From Streptomyces sp. A 4/2 (GTDB lineage: Bacteria > Actinomycetota > Actinomycetes > Streptomycetales > Streptomycetaceae): a DNA stretch of 64,000 nucleotides. The stretch is taken from the NCBI RefSeq assembly GCF_940670765.1, contig NZ_CALNVW010000019.1:310001-374000 (forward strand). The letters are read 5' to 3'. The notes beneath the pieces are model-generated. The model searched no databases and was not told the DNA's origin. It saw nothing but the letters and a program-made list of their open reading frames with translations. Both the position numbers and the translations under genes were made by a program. Shown here in pieces: positions 43,817 through 52,520 of this stretch. How positions within the stretch are numbered: position 1 is the stretch's first letter; each line of letters begins with the position of its first letter.

Positions 43817-45154
43817 TCAGCCGGCCGAGGCGGCCCGGCGGTGGCCGCGCAGGGCGTGCACTCCCGCCGCTGCGGTGCCGACGCACAGGGCGGCGGCGCT
43901 GAAGCCCAGCGACGCGTGGACGCCGATGGCGGCGCCCAGCAGGCCGACGGTGAAGCCGCTGCCCGCGCGCAGTCCGTTGGCGGACATGCCGTAGACGCCG
44001 AGGACCCGGCCGCGGTCGGCGGCGGGGGCGACCAGCTGCACGACGGTCTGGCCGATCGACATCGAGGCCAGGTTGGCGACGCCGCCGACCAGCAGCAGCA
44101 TCAGGGCCACCGGGTAGCTGGTGGTGAGGGCGAAGAAGAGGCTGGTCACGCCGTACACGGCGGTACTGATGACGGCGGCGGGCACATGGGGTTTGATCCA
44201 CCCGGTCGCCTCCAGGACGATGCCGCCGACGACTCCGCCCGCACCGTTGGCGAACAGCAGGACCCCGTAGGCGAGTCCGGCACTTCCGGCGCCGAGGTCG
44301 TGGGCGAAGATCGGCATCGAGGACTGGAGCGAGGCGCCGACGAAGAAGGAGCCCAGACCGCCCAGGATGATCATGCTGACCAGGGTGCGGTTGGCCGCGA
44401 TCTGCCGTATGACACGCAGCGATTCCAGTGGTCCCACCCGTGGCCGGCTGTGCCGGTCGCGGGTGTGGCCGGTGAATTTGGTACGGAAGAGGAAGAGCGT
44501 CAGCGGCAGGTAGAACGCGACGTTGGCGAAGATGCCGGCGGTGGGGCCGAGCCCCAGCAGCAGCGCGGATCCGACGACCGGGCCGAACAGGACGCCCAGG
44601 CTGCGGAAGGTGGCGTTCAGCCGTACCGCGCTGGGCAGTTCGGTGGGGCCGACGAAGTCGTGCAGCATCAACTGCTCGCCCGGACTCCACAGCGAACCGG
44701 CCAGGCCGTGCAGGACGAGCAGGACGCACGCCTCCCACATGTGGAGGGAGTCGGTGAGGAACAGGATGCCCCAGGTGACGGAGACCGCCATGAACAGGCC
44801 CTGCGCCGCCTGGATGATGCGGCGGCAGTCGTAGCGGTCGGCCAGCGAGCCGAACCACATCGAGAGCAGCAGGAACGGCACCCAGTGGCTGATGACCTGG
44901 AACCCGGTCAGCGCCGGGGAGTGGAACGTCTGCCACAGCACCCAGTAGGTGATGACGTGTTCGATGTTGTCGGCCATCATCGAGAGCGCCGCGCCGAACA
45001 GGTACGGACGGCAGTCGCGGTTACGCAGCGCGGCGAACCGCTGGGGCGGGCCCGCGGGCGGGGCGGAGTTCAGGGTCTTGTCGGTCAACGCCCCGGTGGG
45101 CGGGCCCTCTTCCGGCTCCGCCAGGTGGGTGGAAATGCCGCAGGCGGCACACAT
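43817..45154 (-). CDS. MFS transporter
   Basis: A 445-residue major facilitator with about twelve spans. FGSLADRYDCRRI is the loop between spans 2 and 3, and IEHVITYWVLWQTFHSP marks span 1. ATG 45154 has AGGAG ten bases upstream; an ATG six codons earlier has no site. A cysteine pair (MCAACG) opens the protein. It is divergent from a TetR gene over a 123-bp gap with a large dyad, so the TetR protein probably represses it. Confidence 0.87.
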   Translation of the reverse strand: MCAACGISTHLAEPEEGPPTGALTDKTLNSAPPAGPPQRFAALRNRDCRPYLFGAALSMMADNIEHVITYWVLWQTFHSPALTGFQVISHWVPFLLLSMWFGSLADRYDCRRIIQAAQGLFMAVSVTWGILFLTDSLHMWEACVLLVLHGLAGSLWSPGEQLMLHDFVGPTELPSAVRLNATFRSLGVLFGPVVGSALLLGLGPTAGIFANVAFYLPLTLFLFRTKFTGHTRDRHSRPRVGPLESLRVIRQIAANRTLVSMIILGGLGSFFVGASLQSSMPIFAHDLGAGSAGLAYGVLLFANGAGGVVGGIVLEATGWIKPHVPAAVISTAVYGVTSLFFALTTSYPVALMLLLVGGVANLASMSIGQTVVQLVAPAADRGRVLGVYGMSANGLRAGSGFTVGLLGAAIGVHASLGFSAAALCVGTAAAGVHALRGHRRAASAG

Positions 45155-45211
45155 CCTCGGTTGTCTCCTCATGAGATTCAGGCTGTGAACGTGTGAGCGA
45201 AGGTGTAGCCG

Positions 45212-45243
45212 CTAGAGTAGACGCACCGTTGCGTGAGGTCTAG
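45212..45243. promoter_or_regulatory. 32-bp nested dyad between MFS and TetR genes
   Basis: An inner palindrome, ACGCA-CCGT-TGCGT (45221-45234), and outer arms CTAGA (45212-45216) and TCTAG (45239-45243) share exactly the same centre. The size fits a TetR dimer pair. Confidence 0.65.
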
Positions 45244-45277
45244 GGCGGCTGACTATCCTGGGGTAAAGGGAGGCGCC

Positions 45278-45907
45278 ATGGGAGTTGCGGCAGGATCCGC
45301 CCGGGGTGGGGCCGTCGGTACGTCGGGCCGACGCCACCACGGCAATCGGCACGGGCGCAGCGAGATCGCCCGGTTCGCGGTGCTGGAGGCGGCCGACGAC
45401 CTGCTCGCCGAGAAGGGCTTCGCGGGCGTCACGATGGAGGGCATCGCGGCGCGGGCCGGGGTCGCCAAGCAGACCATCTACCGCTGGTGGCGCACCAAGA
45501 CCGACGTCCTGATGGACGCCTTCCTGCAGGATGTGGCGGAGGAGCCGCCTTCGCTCGACCACGGCGATGTCGCGCGCGACCTGAGCGATCACCTGGGCCG
45601 GCTGGGCCACTTCCTCGGCGGGACCGATCCCGGGGCTGTCTTCAAGGCGCTGATGGCACAGAGCCAGCACGACCCGGCGTTCGCCGAGGTCTTCCGGGCC
45701 AGGTACCTCGACGAGCAGCGCCGCCGCGACCGTGCGCCGCTGGAGCGCGCCGTACTGCGCGGGGAGCTGCCCGCGGACCTCGACGTGGCCGCCGAGACCG
45801 ACCAGATCGTGGGCCCGCTCTACTACCGCGTCCTGGTCACGGACGAGCCGGTCGGCAAGGACTTCACCGACCGGCTGGTCGAATCCTTCCTGCGCCGCCT
45901 GGGCTGA
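45278..45907 (+). CDS. TetR-family regulator
   Basis: A 209-residue repressor. The HTH is at about residues 30-75 (ARFAVLEAADDLLAEKGFAG, then MEGIAARAGVAKQTIYRWWR). The rest is an all-helical ligand domain with a TetR_C-like end (TDQIVGPLYYRVLVTDEP). ATG 45278 follows AAAGGGAGG. It is divergent from the MFS transporter, which it probably controls through the 45212 dyad. Its site does not resemble the CTGACG operators. Confidence 0.88.
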   Translation: MGVAAGSARGGAVGTSGRRHHGNRHGRSEIARFAVLEAADDLLAEKGFAGVTMEGIAARAGVAKQTIYRWWRTKTDVLMDAFLQDVAEEPPSLDHGDVARDLSDHLGRLGHFLGGTDPGAVFKALMAQSQHDPAFAEVFRARYLDEQRRRDRAPLERAVLRGELPADLDVAAETDQIVGPLYYRVLVTDEPVGKDFTDRLVESFLRRLG

Positions 45908-45982
45908 CAGGGCGGCTGGCAGGGCGAGTGACGGGGCGGGTGACGGGGCGGCGCCCGTCGGGCCGGGCCGGTAGCGCCGTGC

Positions 45983-47122
45983 TCACCGCCGGGCTATGGC
46001 CGAAGCGATCTTCCGCGCGTCGATGGCCAGCTCGCGGAGCATCCCGCTGATCGGGTTGGTGAACCCGGTGAAGTAGAGCCCCGGCGCCTGCTTCGGCGTG
46101 CGGCGCCCGTGCGTGACCGGCCGCCCCCGTCCGTCCAGTACGCCCAAGTGCCCCACCAGCGGCTCCAGTCCGCGCCGGTAGCCGGTCGCCGCTATCACCG
46201 CGTCCGGTTGGATCCGGGCGCCGTCGGCCAGGACCACCGTGCCGCCGTCGAAGGAGTCCACGGCCGCGACCGGTTCGACCCGTCCGGTGCGCACCGCGGC
46301 GATCAGCCCGACGTCCTGCACGGGGATCGCCCCCTGGCGCACCCGCGAGTACAGACCGGTGTCGGGGCGCGGCAGCCCCTGCGCGGAGAGGTCGGGCACC
46401 GCGATCCGGCTCATCAGCCCGGCGGCCCGGTCCACCAGCCGGGTCGGCAGTCTGCGGACCAGGATGCCGGTGTACTGCGCGGGCCACCCGGCCGTCGAGC
46501 GCCGGAGGATGTGCGGAACCGTACGGATCGCCAGCCGTACCCGGGCCGCGCCGCCCTCCACCAGGTCGACGGCGATCTCCGCACCGGTGTTCCCCGCGCC
46601 GACGACGAGCACGTCCCGGCCCGCGTACGGACCCGCCTCGCGGTACTCGCCCGCGTGCAGCAGCTCCCCGCTGTACGTGTCCGCGCCCGCCCGGTCCGGC
46701 AGCGCCGGGGTGTGGTTGTAGCCGGTGGCCACGACCACCGCGCGCCCGTTCAACTGCCGCCCGCCGGTGGCGTGCAGCAGCCAGCCGGAGCCCTCGGCGG
46801 GGGTGATGCGGGAGACCTCGACCCCCGTGACGATCTCCAGCTCCTGGTGCCGCGCGTACGTCTCCAGGTACCGCACGACGTCCTCGCGCGCCACCCAGCG
46901 CCCGAAGGAGCGCGGCATCCGCAGCCCCGGCAGGGACGAGTGCCGCCGGGTGGTGTGCAGGTGCAGCCGGTTGTAGTGGCGGCGCCAGGAGGCCCCGACG
47001 GCGTCGGACTTCTCCAGTACGACGGCCCGTACTCCCTGGTCGCGCAGCGCGGCGGCAACGGCCAGGCCACCCGGTCCGGCGCCGATGACGTAGACGGGCC
47101 GGGCGTCGTTCGTGTCGTCCAT
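45983..47122 (-). CDS. flavin-containing monooxygenase-like oxidoreductase
   Basis: A 379-residue FAD/NADPH enzyme. FAD motif GAGPGG (14-19), the second nucleotide motif VVGAGNTGAE (about 172-181) and VVVATGYNHTP fit the class B monooxygenase shape. It might oxygenate a ketone, amine or sulphur compound, or serve as a thioredoxin-like reductase; the substrate is not visible. It is convergent with the TetR gene and divergent from the DoxX gene. The nearest CTGACG operator lies 112 bp from its start. Confidence 0.85.
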   Translation of the reverse strand: MDDTNDARPVYVIGAGPGGLAVAAALRDQGVRAVVLEKSDAVGASWRRHYNRLHLHTTRRHSSLPGLRMPRSFGRWVAREDVVRYLETYARHQELEIVTGVEVSRITPAEGSGWLLHATGGRQLNGRAVVVATGYNHTPALPDRAGADTYSGELLHAGEYREAGPYAGRDVLVVGAGNTGAEIAVDLVEGGAARVRLAIRTVPHILRRSTAGWPAQYTGILVRRLPTRLVDRAAGLMSRIAVPDLSAQGLPRPDTGLYSRVRQGAIPVQDVGLIAAVRTGRVEPVAAVDSFDGGTVVLADGARIQPDAVIAATGYRRGLEPLVGHLGVLDGRGRPVTHGRRTPKQAPGLYFTGFTNPISGMLRELAIDARKIASAIARR

Positions 47123-47234
47123 GAATCGGAGCGTAACCGCCCATTCCGTTGATAGGTCACGGTCAAGGTCACAACCGGTTGCGAATCGATCACGCCTGCA
47201 CGCCCCTTGCGCGCGACACCTTCCATCGGCTGAA

Positions 47235-47249
47235 CTGACGTACCGTCAG
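47235..47249. promoter_or_regulatory. CTGACG-type palindromic operator (site 7)
   Basis: CTGACGTACCGTCAG, 42 bp upstream of the DoxX gene. Both arms are perfect. Confidence 0.75.
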
Positions 47250-47291
47250 AAAGCTGATGGGTACGTTCGGAAGGCGAGTGAGGAAGCCCCG

Positions 47292-47744
47292 ATGCATTCG
47301 ATCTGGCTCAGCGGCGCCGAATGGCTCGCCGTACTCCGTATCGGACTCGGTCTGTGGTGGCTGGAGAGCTGGCGCCACAAGGACAAGTCGGCCTGGTTCG
47401 AACGGGGTACGGGCATCGCCTGGGCGGCGGACGTCGCGGGCAAGCACAAGTGGCCGGTGGTGAAGCGCGGCTTCGAGAAGGTGGTCGCGCCCCGCCCCAA
47501 GGTGATGGCATACGTCGTCGTCTACGCCGAACTCGCCCTGGGACTCGGCCTGGTGGTCGGCCTCCTGACCCCCGTGGCGCTCGTCGCGGGCCTCCTCCTG
47601 AACCTCCTCTACCTGGTGCTGATGATCCACGACTGGGCCGAACAGGGGCAGAACGCGATGATGGCGCTGATCTCCCTGGCCGCCCTCGGCGCGATGGCCT
47701 GGCAGACCTGGTCCCTCGACCACGCGATCGGACTCTTCTCATGA
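47292..47744 (+). CDS. DoxX-family membrane protein
   Basis: A 150-residue membrane protein with four hydrophobic segments (WLAVLRIGLGLWWLESW at residues 10-26, then YVVVYAELALGLGLVVGLL and two more). DoxX-like proteins are small membrane partners of oxidoreductases, and some occur in thiol or sulphur metabolism. It overlaps the next gene by four bases (ATGA, 47741-47744) and is preceded by a regulon operator. In this place it may tie part of the catabolic pathway to the membrane, which is inference. Confidence 0.85.
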   Translation: MHSIWLSGAEWLAVLRIGLGLWWLESWRHKDKSAWFERGTGIAWAADVAGKHKWPVVKRGFEKVVAPRPKVMAYVVVYAELALGLGLVVGLLTPVALVAGLLLNLLYLVLMIHDWAEQGQNAMMALISLAALGAMAWQTWSLDHAIGLFS

Positions 47745-48232
47745 CCAAGCCCGCGACCCCGTCCGCGACCCCGCCCGCCACGCCTGCCGCGACCCCGCCC
47801 GCGCGCCCGGCCGCACGGTTCGACCTCCCCGAACCCGACGCCTTCACCGAGCCCTACTGGGACGCCGCCCGCGAGGGCCACCTGCTGATCCGGCGCTGCG
47901 GCGCCTGCGCGAAGCCGCACCACTATCCGCGCGAGTTCTGCCCGCACTGCTGGAGCGAGGACGTCACCTGGGAACGGGCGAGCGGCCGGGCCACCCTCTA
48001 CACCTGGTCCGTCGTCCACCGCAACGACCTGCCCCCCTTCGGCTCCCGCGTCCCGTACACGGCCGCGGTCGTCGACCTGGCCGAGGGGCCGCGCATGATG
48101 ACGGAGATCGTCGACTGCCCGGAGGACGACCTGCGGATCGGCATGGCGCTGGACGTCACCTTCCGGGAGCTGACCCCCGGTACGTCCGTACCGGTCTTCC
48201 GGAAGGCTGCGACGCCGGACGCCGCGCGGTAG
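47741..48232 (+). CDS. zinc-ribbon OB-fold protein (DUF35 / ChsH2-like)
   Basis: A 163-residue protein. After an A/P/T-rich N-terminal stretch comes the rubredoxin-like zinc ribbon RRCGACAKPHHYPREFCPHC (four cysteines) and an OB fold (LYTWSVVHRNDLPPFG, YTAAVVDL). These proteins pair with thiolase-like partners; ChsH2/Ltp2 is the known example, a retro-aldolase that removes propionyl-CoA in steroid degradation. Here the thiolase-like gene lies 13 kb away but with the same operator. Start overlaps DoxX. Confidence 0.87.
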   Translation: MTKPATPSATPPATPAATPPARPAARFDLPEPDAFTEPYWDAAREGHLLIRRCGACAKPHHYPREFCPHCWSEDVTWERASGRATLYTWSVVHRNDLPPFGSRVPYTAAVVDLAEGPRMMTEIVDCPEDDLRIGMALDVTFRELTPGTSVPVFRKAATPDAAR

Positions 48233-48481
48233 TCGCCGGAACGGCGGTCGGCGAAAAGGCCTGTGCAGGAAGCCACTTGGACCGCCAAAAGGCAACTTCG
48301 ACATGGCCCGCAAAGGCAGCTAACTTCACCTGGCGTTCGGCGGTCGCCCATGGTCGTACAGGGGTTCCTTCAGGCTGAGCCACCTGTCACGGGACGAGTG
48401 GGTCACACCCCACGAATCCTCGCCCATGCGTAGTCCACCGAATCGGGTCCGCACCAGGCACCCCCGACCAGGGAGAGACGC

Positions 48482-49051
48482 ATGCCCCATCTTGCTCTGT
48501 ACACCTTCGGCGTCCTGAAATCACCCCTCGCCGATCCCGCACGTCTGACGAGGGAGTTCCACGAGAGCGGTGCGGCCGTCTACCGGGAGATCGGCGGGCA
48601 CCCCGCGTACATCGCTCGTGCTGAAGCGGCAGATCGCAGCCTGGGCGCACGGACGGATTTCGAATCGGACTGGGGTGAGTGGGGAGAGTTCGCTGTTCCG
48701 GCCTGGTACGAGAAGGGCCGCACCCCGGAAACCATCGCCCTGGCCGCGACCCTCTCGCTCTGGACCGACCTGCGCCCCGCCTTCGACTCCCTCTACACCG
48801 GTCCGCACCGCGCGGCGCTCAGCAGGCGTTCCGACTGGTTCGAGAGGACGGGACACCCGGGTCATGTGCTCTGGTGGGTCGCCGACGGCACGATACCCAC
48901 CTGGCAGGAGGGGGTTTCCGGGCTGGAACACCTCCACGACCACGGACCCGCGCCGCACGCCTTCACCTTCCACCACTCGTTCGCACCGGACGGAACTCCG
49001 ACCAGGAGCGAAGGCGGCGGGCCGGGACCGACGCGCGTCGAAGTGCATTGA
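48482..49051 (+). CDS. DUF3291 domain protein
   Basis: A 189-residue soluble protein matching the DUF3291 pattern, including LALYTFGVLKSPLADPA at the start and WFERTGHPGHVLWWV near residue 120. The fold may be a ferredoxin-like dimeric barrel. Function unknown. GGGAGAG precedes the ATG. No operon partner and no regulon operator are visible. Confidence 0.8.
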   Translation: MPHLALYTFGVLKSPLADPARLTREFHESGAAVYREIGGHPAYIARAEAADRSLGARTDFESDWGEWGEFAVPAWYEKGRTPETIALAATLSLWTDLRPAFDSLYTGPHRAALSRRSDWFERTGHPGHVLWWVADGTIPTWQEGVSGLEHLHDHGPAPHAFTFHHSFAPDGTPTRSEGGGPGPTRVEVH

Positions 49052-49207
49052 GCCGCAGATTCTCTAGAGTTGCCAAGAGCCCCGGCAAGGTCACGGCGGC
49101 GTAGAGGCAGCAGCCCGTGAGCCACGCCCTGGGTATCCCCGACGACCAGGACCTGTCCGGTCACGGCCGCAGCGATGAGTTCGGCCGATCCGGCGAGTCT
49201 CATCACC

Positions 49208-49219
49208 GTTGTCGACAAC
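49208..49219. promoter_or_regulatory. 12-bp perfect palindrome before the reductase gene
   Basis: GTTGTCGACAAC lies 14-25 bases before GTG 49233, directly upstream of AGGAGG. A repressor site is possible. Confidence 0.4.
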
Positions 49220-49232
49220 ACAGGAGGAACAC

Positions 49233-49877
49233 GTGGCTCAGCTACTGAGAGTCCAGAACATCACCGTCTCCAGTGACGGGATCGGTGCCGGTGAGGACCA
49301 GACCCTTGAGAGGCCGTTCGGGCATGTCGATCCCGAGAGGCTGTTCTCCTGGGCCGGCGCCACAGCCAGCTGGCCCATGCGCACCGACTCCGGCGGGAGC
49401 CGCGGCATCGACGACTACTTCACTCGGGACTTCACCCGCAACATCGGCGCCGAGATCATGGGCCGCAACAAGTTCGGACCCCAGCGCGGGCCCTGGCAGG
49501 ACCACGACTGGCTCGGCTGGTGGGGCGACGAGCCGCCGTTCCACACCCCGGTGTTCGTCATGACCCACCACGAGCGGCCTTCGTTCTCGCTCTCCGACAC
49601 CACGTTCCACTTCGTCGACGGCGACCCGGCCACCGTCCTCGAACAGGCGCGGGAGGCGGCGCAGGGCAAGGACGTCCGACTCGGCGGTGGCGTCACCACC
49701 ATCCGGGAGTTCCTGGACGCCGACCTCGTCGACACCATGCACGTGGCGGTCTCGCCGGTGGAGCTCGGGTCCGGAGTGCACCTCTGGGAGTCACCCGACG
49801 AGCTGCTCGACCGGTTCCACCTCGAGGTCGTGGCCAGCCCGAGTGGTATGTCGCACCACCTGTTCTGGCGGAAGTGA
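49233..49877 (+). CDS. dihydrofolate reductase / RibD C-terminal family protein
   Basis: A 214-residue NADPH-dependent reductase-like protein. The cofactor loop is IGAEIMGRNKFGP (about 79-91), followed by TPVFVMTHHERPSF and a glycine loop LGGGVTTIREFLDADLVD. Members reduce pteridine-like or other small molecules. It is 1 of many such genes in Streptomyces with unknown substrates. The start is GTG 49233 with a strong AGGAGG site. Confidence 0.87.
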   Translation: MAQLLRVQNITVSSDGIGAGEDQTLERPFGHVDPERLFSWAGATASWPMRTDSGGSRGIDDYFTRDFTRNIGAEIMGRNKFGPQRGPWQDHDWLGWWGDEPPFHTPVFVMTHHERPSFSLSDTTFHFVDGDPATVLEQAREAAQGKDVRLGGGVTTIREFLDADLVDTMHVAVSPVELGSGVHLWESPDELLDRFHLEVVASPSGMSHHLFWRK

Positions 49878-50052
49878 CGCGGGGACCCATCCGGGGGTGA
49901 GCGGGGTCAGCTGCTGGTTGCCGACCCCGCACATCCACGACGTGGACGGATCCCGGAGTCGAACATCCGGGAGACATCCGGGAGACATCCGCAAAGCCTG
50001 AACACCCGCCCCCTCGGCGGACCCCCACCGCCCCCGCGTGTTCAATAGCCGT

Positions 50053-50649
50053 ATGACCGACATGCGGAACCAGCCGGAGGTGTACGGACTCGGCCTCGGC
50101 CTGCGCCCCTGGGACGTGGCCGATGCCGCCGTGCTGCTGCGTGGTGTCACCGACCCCGAGTTCCGGCGCTGGAACACCGTCCGGCGCCCCGTCACCGATC
50201 TCGAATCCGCCCGCGCCGCGATCGAGAGGCGGGCCGAGGCCTGGCGCCGCGACGAGCTCGCGCAGTTCGCCGTCCTGGAGGACGGAGCGGTCGTCGGGGG
50301 CGTGGGGATCACCCGCATCGACCGTCATATGCGCCGCTCGGGCGTCGGCTACTGGGTGCTGCCGGAGCGCCGCCGCCGGGGCATCGCCACCCGCGCGCTG
50401 GAGCTGTGCAGCCGCTGGGCCTTCGAGCAGGAGAACCTCCACCGCATCGAGCTGGGCCACGCCCTGGAGAACGCCGGGTCCTGCCGGGTCGCGGAGCGCT
50501 GCGGCTATCTGTACGAGGGAACCCGGCGCGGGGCCATGCACCAGGCCCAGCGGATCGGCACCTACCGCGACCAGCATCTGCATGCCCGGCTGGCCTCGGA
50601 CGCGTATCCGGAAGTCGACCAGCCGTGCCCACCTCGCCCCGGAGCGTAA
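50053..50649 (+). CDS. GNAT-family N-acetyltransferase
   Basis: A 198-residue acetyltransferase of the RimJ/RimL type. The acetyl-CoA site is YWVLPERRRRGIATRALELC (about 98-117), preceded by VGGVGITRID and followed by HALENAGSCRVAERCGYLYEG, typical of ribosomal-protein or small-molecule acetylation. CAATAG seven bases before the ATG suggests a leaderless message. Confidence 0.88.
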   Translation: MTDMRNQPEVYGLGLGLRPWDVADAAVLLRGVTDPEFRRWNTVRRPVTDLESARAAIERRAEAWRRDELAQFAVLEDGAVVGGVGITRIDRHMRRSGVGYWVLPERRRRGIATRALELCSRWAFEQENLHRIELGHALENAGSCRVAERCGYLYEGTRRGAMHQAQRIGTYRDQHLHARLASDAYPEVDQPCPPRPGA

Positions 50650-50698
50650 CGCTCCACCGGTCGAGGACGCAGGAACAGATGACGAAGGGGGTCCGGAA

Positions 50699-51379
50699 AT
50701 GGGCGAGGGACGCGCGCTGACGGTCACTGGGTGGGTGCTGGGCGGAATCGGTGTCGTACTTCTGGCCGTCGCCGCCTACTGGGGATTCCGGGGGTACGAG
50801 TCGGTCACCATGTCGACCGACTCGATGGCACCGACCTTCCGCAAGGGGGACCGGGTGGCCGTCGAGAAGAGCAACGGCAACGGACTGCACCACGGTGAGA
50901 TGGTCATCTACCGCACCTCCGACCGCTACGACGGCGCCGACGTACTGCAACGCGTCATCGCGCTCGGCGGCGACCACCTCGTCTTCGACGGGACCCAGCT
51001 CCTGCTCAACGGCTCGGCACTGGTCGAGCCGTACCTCGACGGCGGGAACCAGGGCACGTCGCCCGCCTACGACGTACAGGTCCCGAAGGGCCGGATGTTC
51101 ACCCTCGGCGACAACCGCGCCGACTCGATGGACTCCCGCTTCTTCCTGGCCGACCAGTCGGGAACCCTCTCCGTACGGGTGGTGCGCGGCCGGACCATCG
51201 ACAACCCCGCCATGACGCTGCTGCTGGGCGGGAGCGCCCTCGGCGGCACGCTCCTCGCCCTCGCGGGCGCCGGGTTCGGACTCGCGGGCCGGGTGGTCCG
51301 CCGCCGGCACCTGGCCGCCGTGGTGCCCTACGGCCAGAGCAGCTCCCGCCCCCAGCTGCGCCCCTTCGTACGCCGGTAA
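50699..51379 (+). CDS. signal peptidase I-like membrane protein lacking the catalytic lysine
   Basis: A 226-residue S26-fold protein. A membrane span at about residues 8-28 precedes the serine box STDSMAPT (S42). Box E is LGDNRADSMDSR. The catalytic lysine position in box D reads LQRVIALGGD, with glutamine in place of lysine. A second hydrophobic segment lies near the C-terminus (about 176-200). Related Streptomyces proteins have similar boxes. The protein may use another base, or may not be a peptidase. Its 3' end overlaps the next convergent gene by 52 bp. GAAGGGG lies upstream. Confidence 0.85.
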   Translation: MGEGRALTVTGWVLGGIGVVLLAVAAYWGFRGYESVTMSTDSMAPTFRKGDRVAVEKSNGNGLHHGEMVIYRTSDRYDGADVLQRVIALGGDHLVFDGTQLLLNGSALVEPYLDGGNQGTSPAYDVQVPKGRMFTLGDNRADSMDSRFFLADQSGTLSVRVVRGRTIDNPAMTLLLGGSALGGTLLALAGAGFGLAGRVVRRRHLAAVVPYGQSSSRPQLRPFVRR

Positions 51380-51987
51380 CGCAGCCGCACATGACGCCGC
51401 CGGGCGTCGCCCTGGAAGAACTCGACCTCGACCGGGTCCAGTACGTACCGCGTCCAGGACGGCACCGGCGCCTCCGGCTCGGCCTGCGCCCGCTCCCACG
51501 CCGCGGCCGAGGCCCGCTCCAACTCGCCGAGCGAGCCCAGCACCTCACTCATCCGCCCGGTCAGCGCGGCGGCCAGCGCCCCCGTCGACCGCCCGTGCAG
51601 ATCGGCCTGTCCCTCCGCCGACGGCGCCGCCGTCACCGGCCCGCGCACCCGCACCTGCCGGGCCTGCGCCGCCCAGTAGAACCCGAGCGCGGCAGCGGGC
51701 CGCTCGGCGAGCTGGCGCCCCTTCGCGCTGCCGGAGTGCGAGGCGAAGTGCCAGCCGCGCTCGTCCGCCCCGTGCAGCATCAGGGTCCGTACGTCGGGAC
51801 ACCCCTCGGCATCGACGGTGGCGAGCGTCATGGTGTGCGGCTCGGGCTGCCCGGCAGCGGCGGCGGAGCGCAGCCACTCCCGGAAGAGGGGGAGCGGCGC
51901 GTCGGGGGCCGAGTCCGGGTCGAACTGCGGAAGTTCGGGCAGGTCCCAGACGCGCAGGGTGTGCAGGAACTCGGTGAAGTCGTCCAT
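51328..51987 (-). CDS. pyridoxamine 5'-phosphate oxidase family protein
   Basis: A 219-residue FMN-binding split-barrel protein similar to PdxH-type oxidases. HTMTLATVDAEGCPDVRTLML and FASHSGSAKGRQLAERPAAAL are the flavin-binding strands, and the C-terminal RRRHVRLRYRR is typical. True PdxH function is not assured, since the family also includes F420-dependent and other enzymes. The last 52 bases overlap the convergent peptidase-like gene. A leaderless start at ATG 51987 is likely. Confidence 0.85.
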   Translation of the reverse strand: MDDFTEFLHTLRVWDLPELPQFDPDSAPDAPLPLFREWLRSAAAAGQPEPHTMTLATVDAEGCPDVRTLMLHGADERGWHFASHSGSAKGRQLAERPAAALGFYWAAQARQVRVRGPVTAAPSAEGQADLHGRSTGALAAALTGRMSEVLGSLGELERASAAAWERAQAEPEAPVPSWTRYVLDPVEVEFFQGDARRRHVRLRYRRTKGRSWGRELLWP

Positions 51988-52016
51988 ACGGACATTGTGG
52001 CCATGCCGGGCCCCGG

Positions 52017-52436
52017 TCACCTCATGGTCTCCTCCGGATCGCGGCAGAGCTGCGCCGTGATCACCCCGTGCAGCAGCTCCGGATCGACGAACGTCCCCTC
52101 CACCGGCGGATCGCACCGCCACTGGAGCGGATACGTGTTGCCGTCCGGCGCCGGGATCCCGATGTACTGATCCCGCGCGGACGGCCCGTAACAGGTCACC
52201 CCCGGCGGCCAGTCGAACTCGTGCGAGGACCCCGGCGGAATCAGGAAGTACGTCCACCGGCCCCCGGCGATCTCCCGCACGACGGGCCCCGGGAACCCGT
52301 CGGTGAGCGTGGCGAGATGGTGCAGTACGGCCTCGCCGCGCACACCCCGGACCCGGATGGCATCGAAGTGCACCCCGGTCAGTCGGAGTTGGTGGCCCGT
52401 GGCCGGTACCCAATCAGGGAGATTTTCCGTCGTCAT
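52017..52436 (-). CDS. hypothetical protein
   Basis: A 139-residue protein with no named domain that I recognise. It has HQLRLTGVHFDAIRVRG near the start, then FLIPPGSSHEFDWPPGVTCYG and YPLQWRCDPPVEGTFVDP. Similar small Streptomyces proteins often neighbour an XRE/DUF397 pair, as here; they may form a regulatory module. It is divergent from the XRE gene over 84 bp. Confidence 0.65.
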   Translation of the reverse strand: MTTENLPDWVPATGHQLRLTGVHFDAIRVRGVRGEAVLHHLATLTDGFPGPVVREIAGGRWTYFLIPPGSSHEFDWPPGVTCYGPSARDQYIGIPAPDGNTYPLQWRCDPPVEGTFVDPELLHGVITAQLCRDPEETMR

Positions 52437-52520
52437 GGCTACGAGCATCGGGCCGATTGCGTAGCGTGACCAGAGGAATCCGGTGCACATCGGGACGATG
52501 TGGAAAGGCAGGATGATCTT

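Noticed and set aside
45278..45907. TetR gene as the repressor of the CTGACG regulon
   Set aside because: It has its own, different dyad in its promoter gap with an MFS gene, and no CTGACG-type site there. This cannot be excluded by sequence alone, but local evidence points to the MFS gene.
49052..49232. Small gene starting at GTG 49118
   Set aside because: The frame encodes no recognisable pattern and runs out of frame across the strong ribosome site of the next gene; it is better treated as intergenic.
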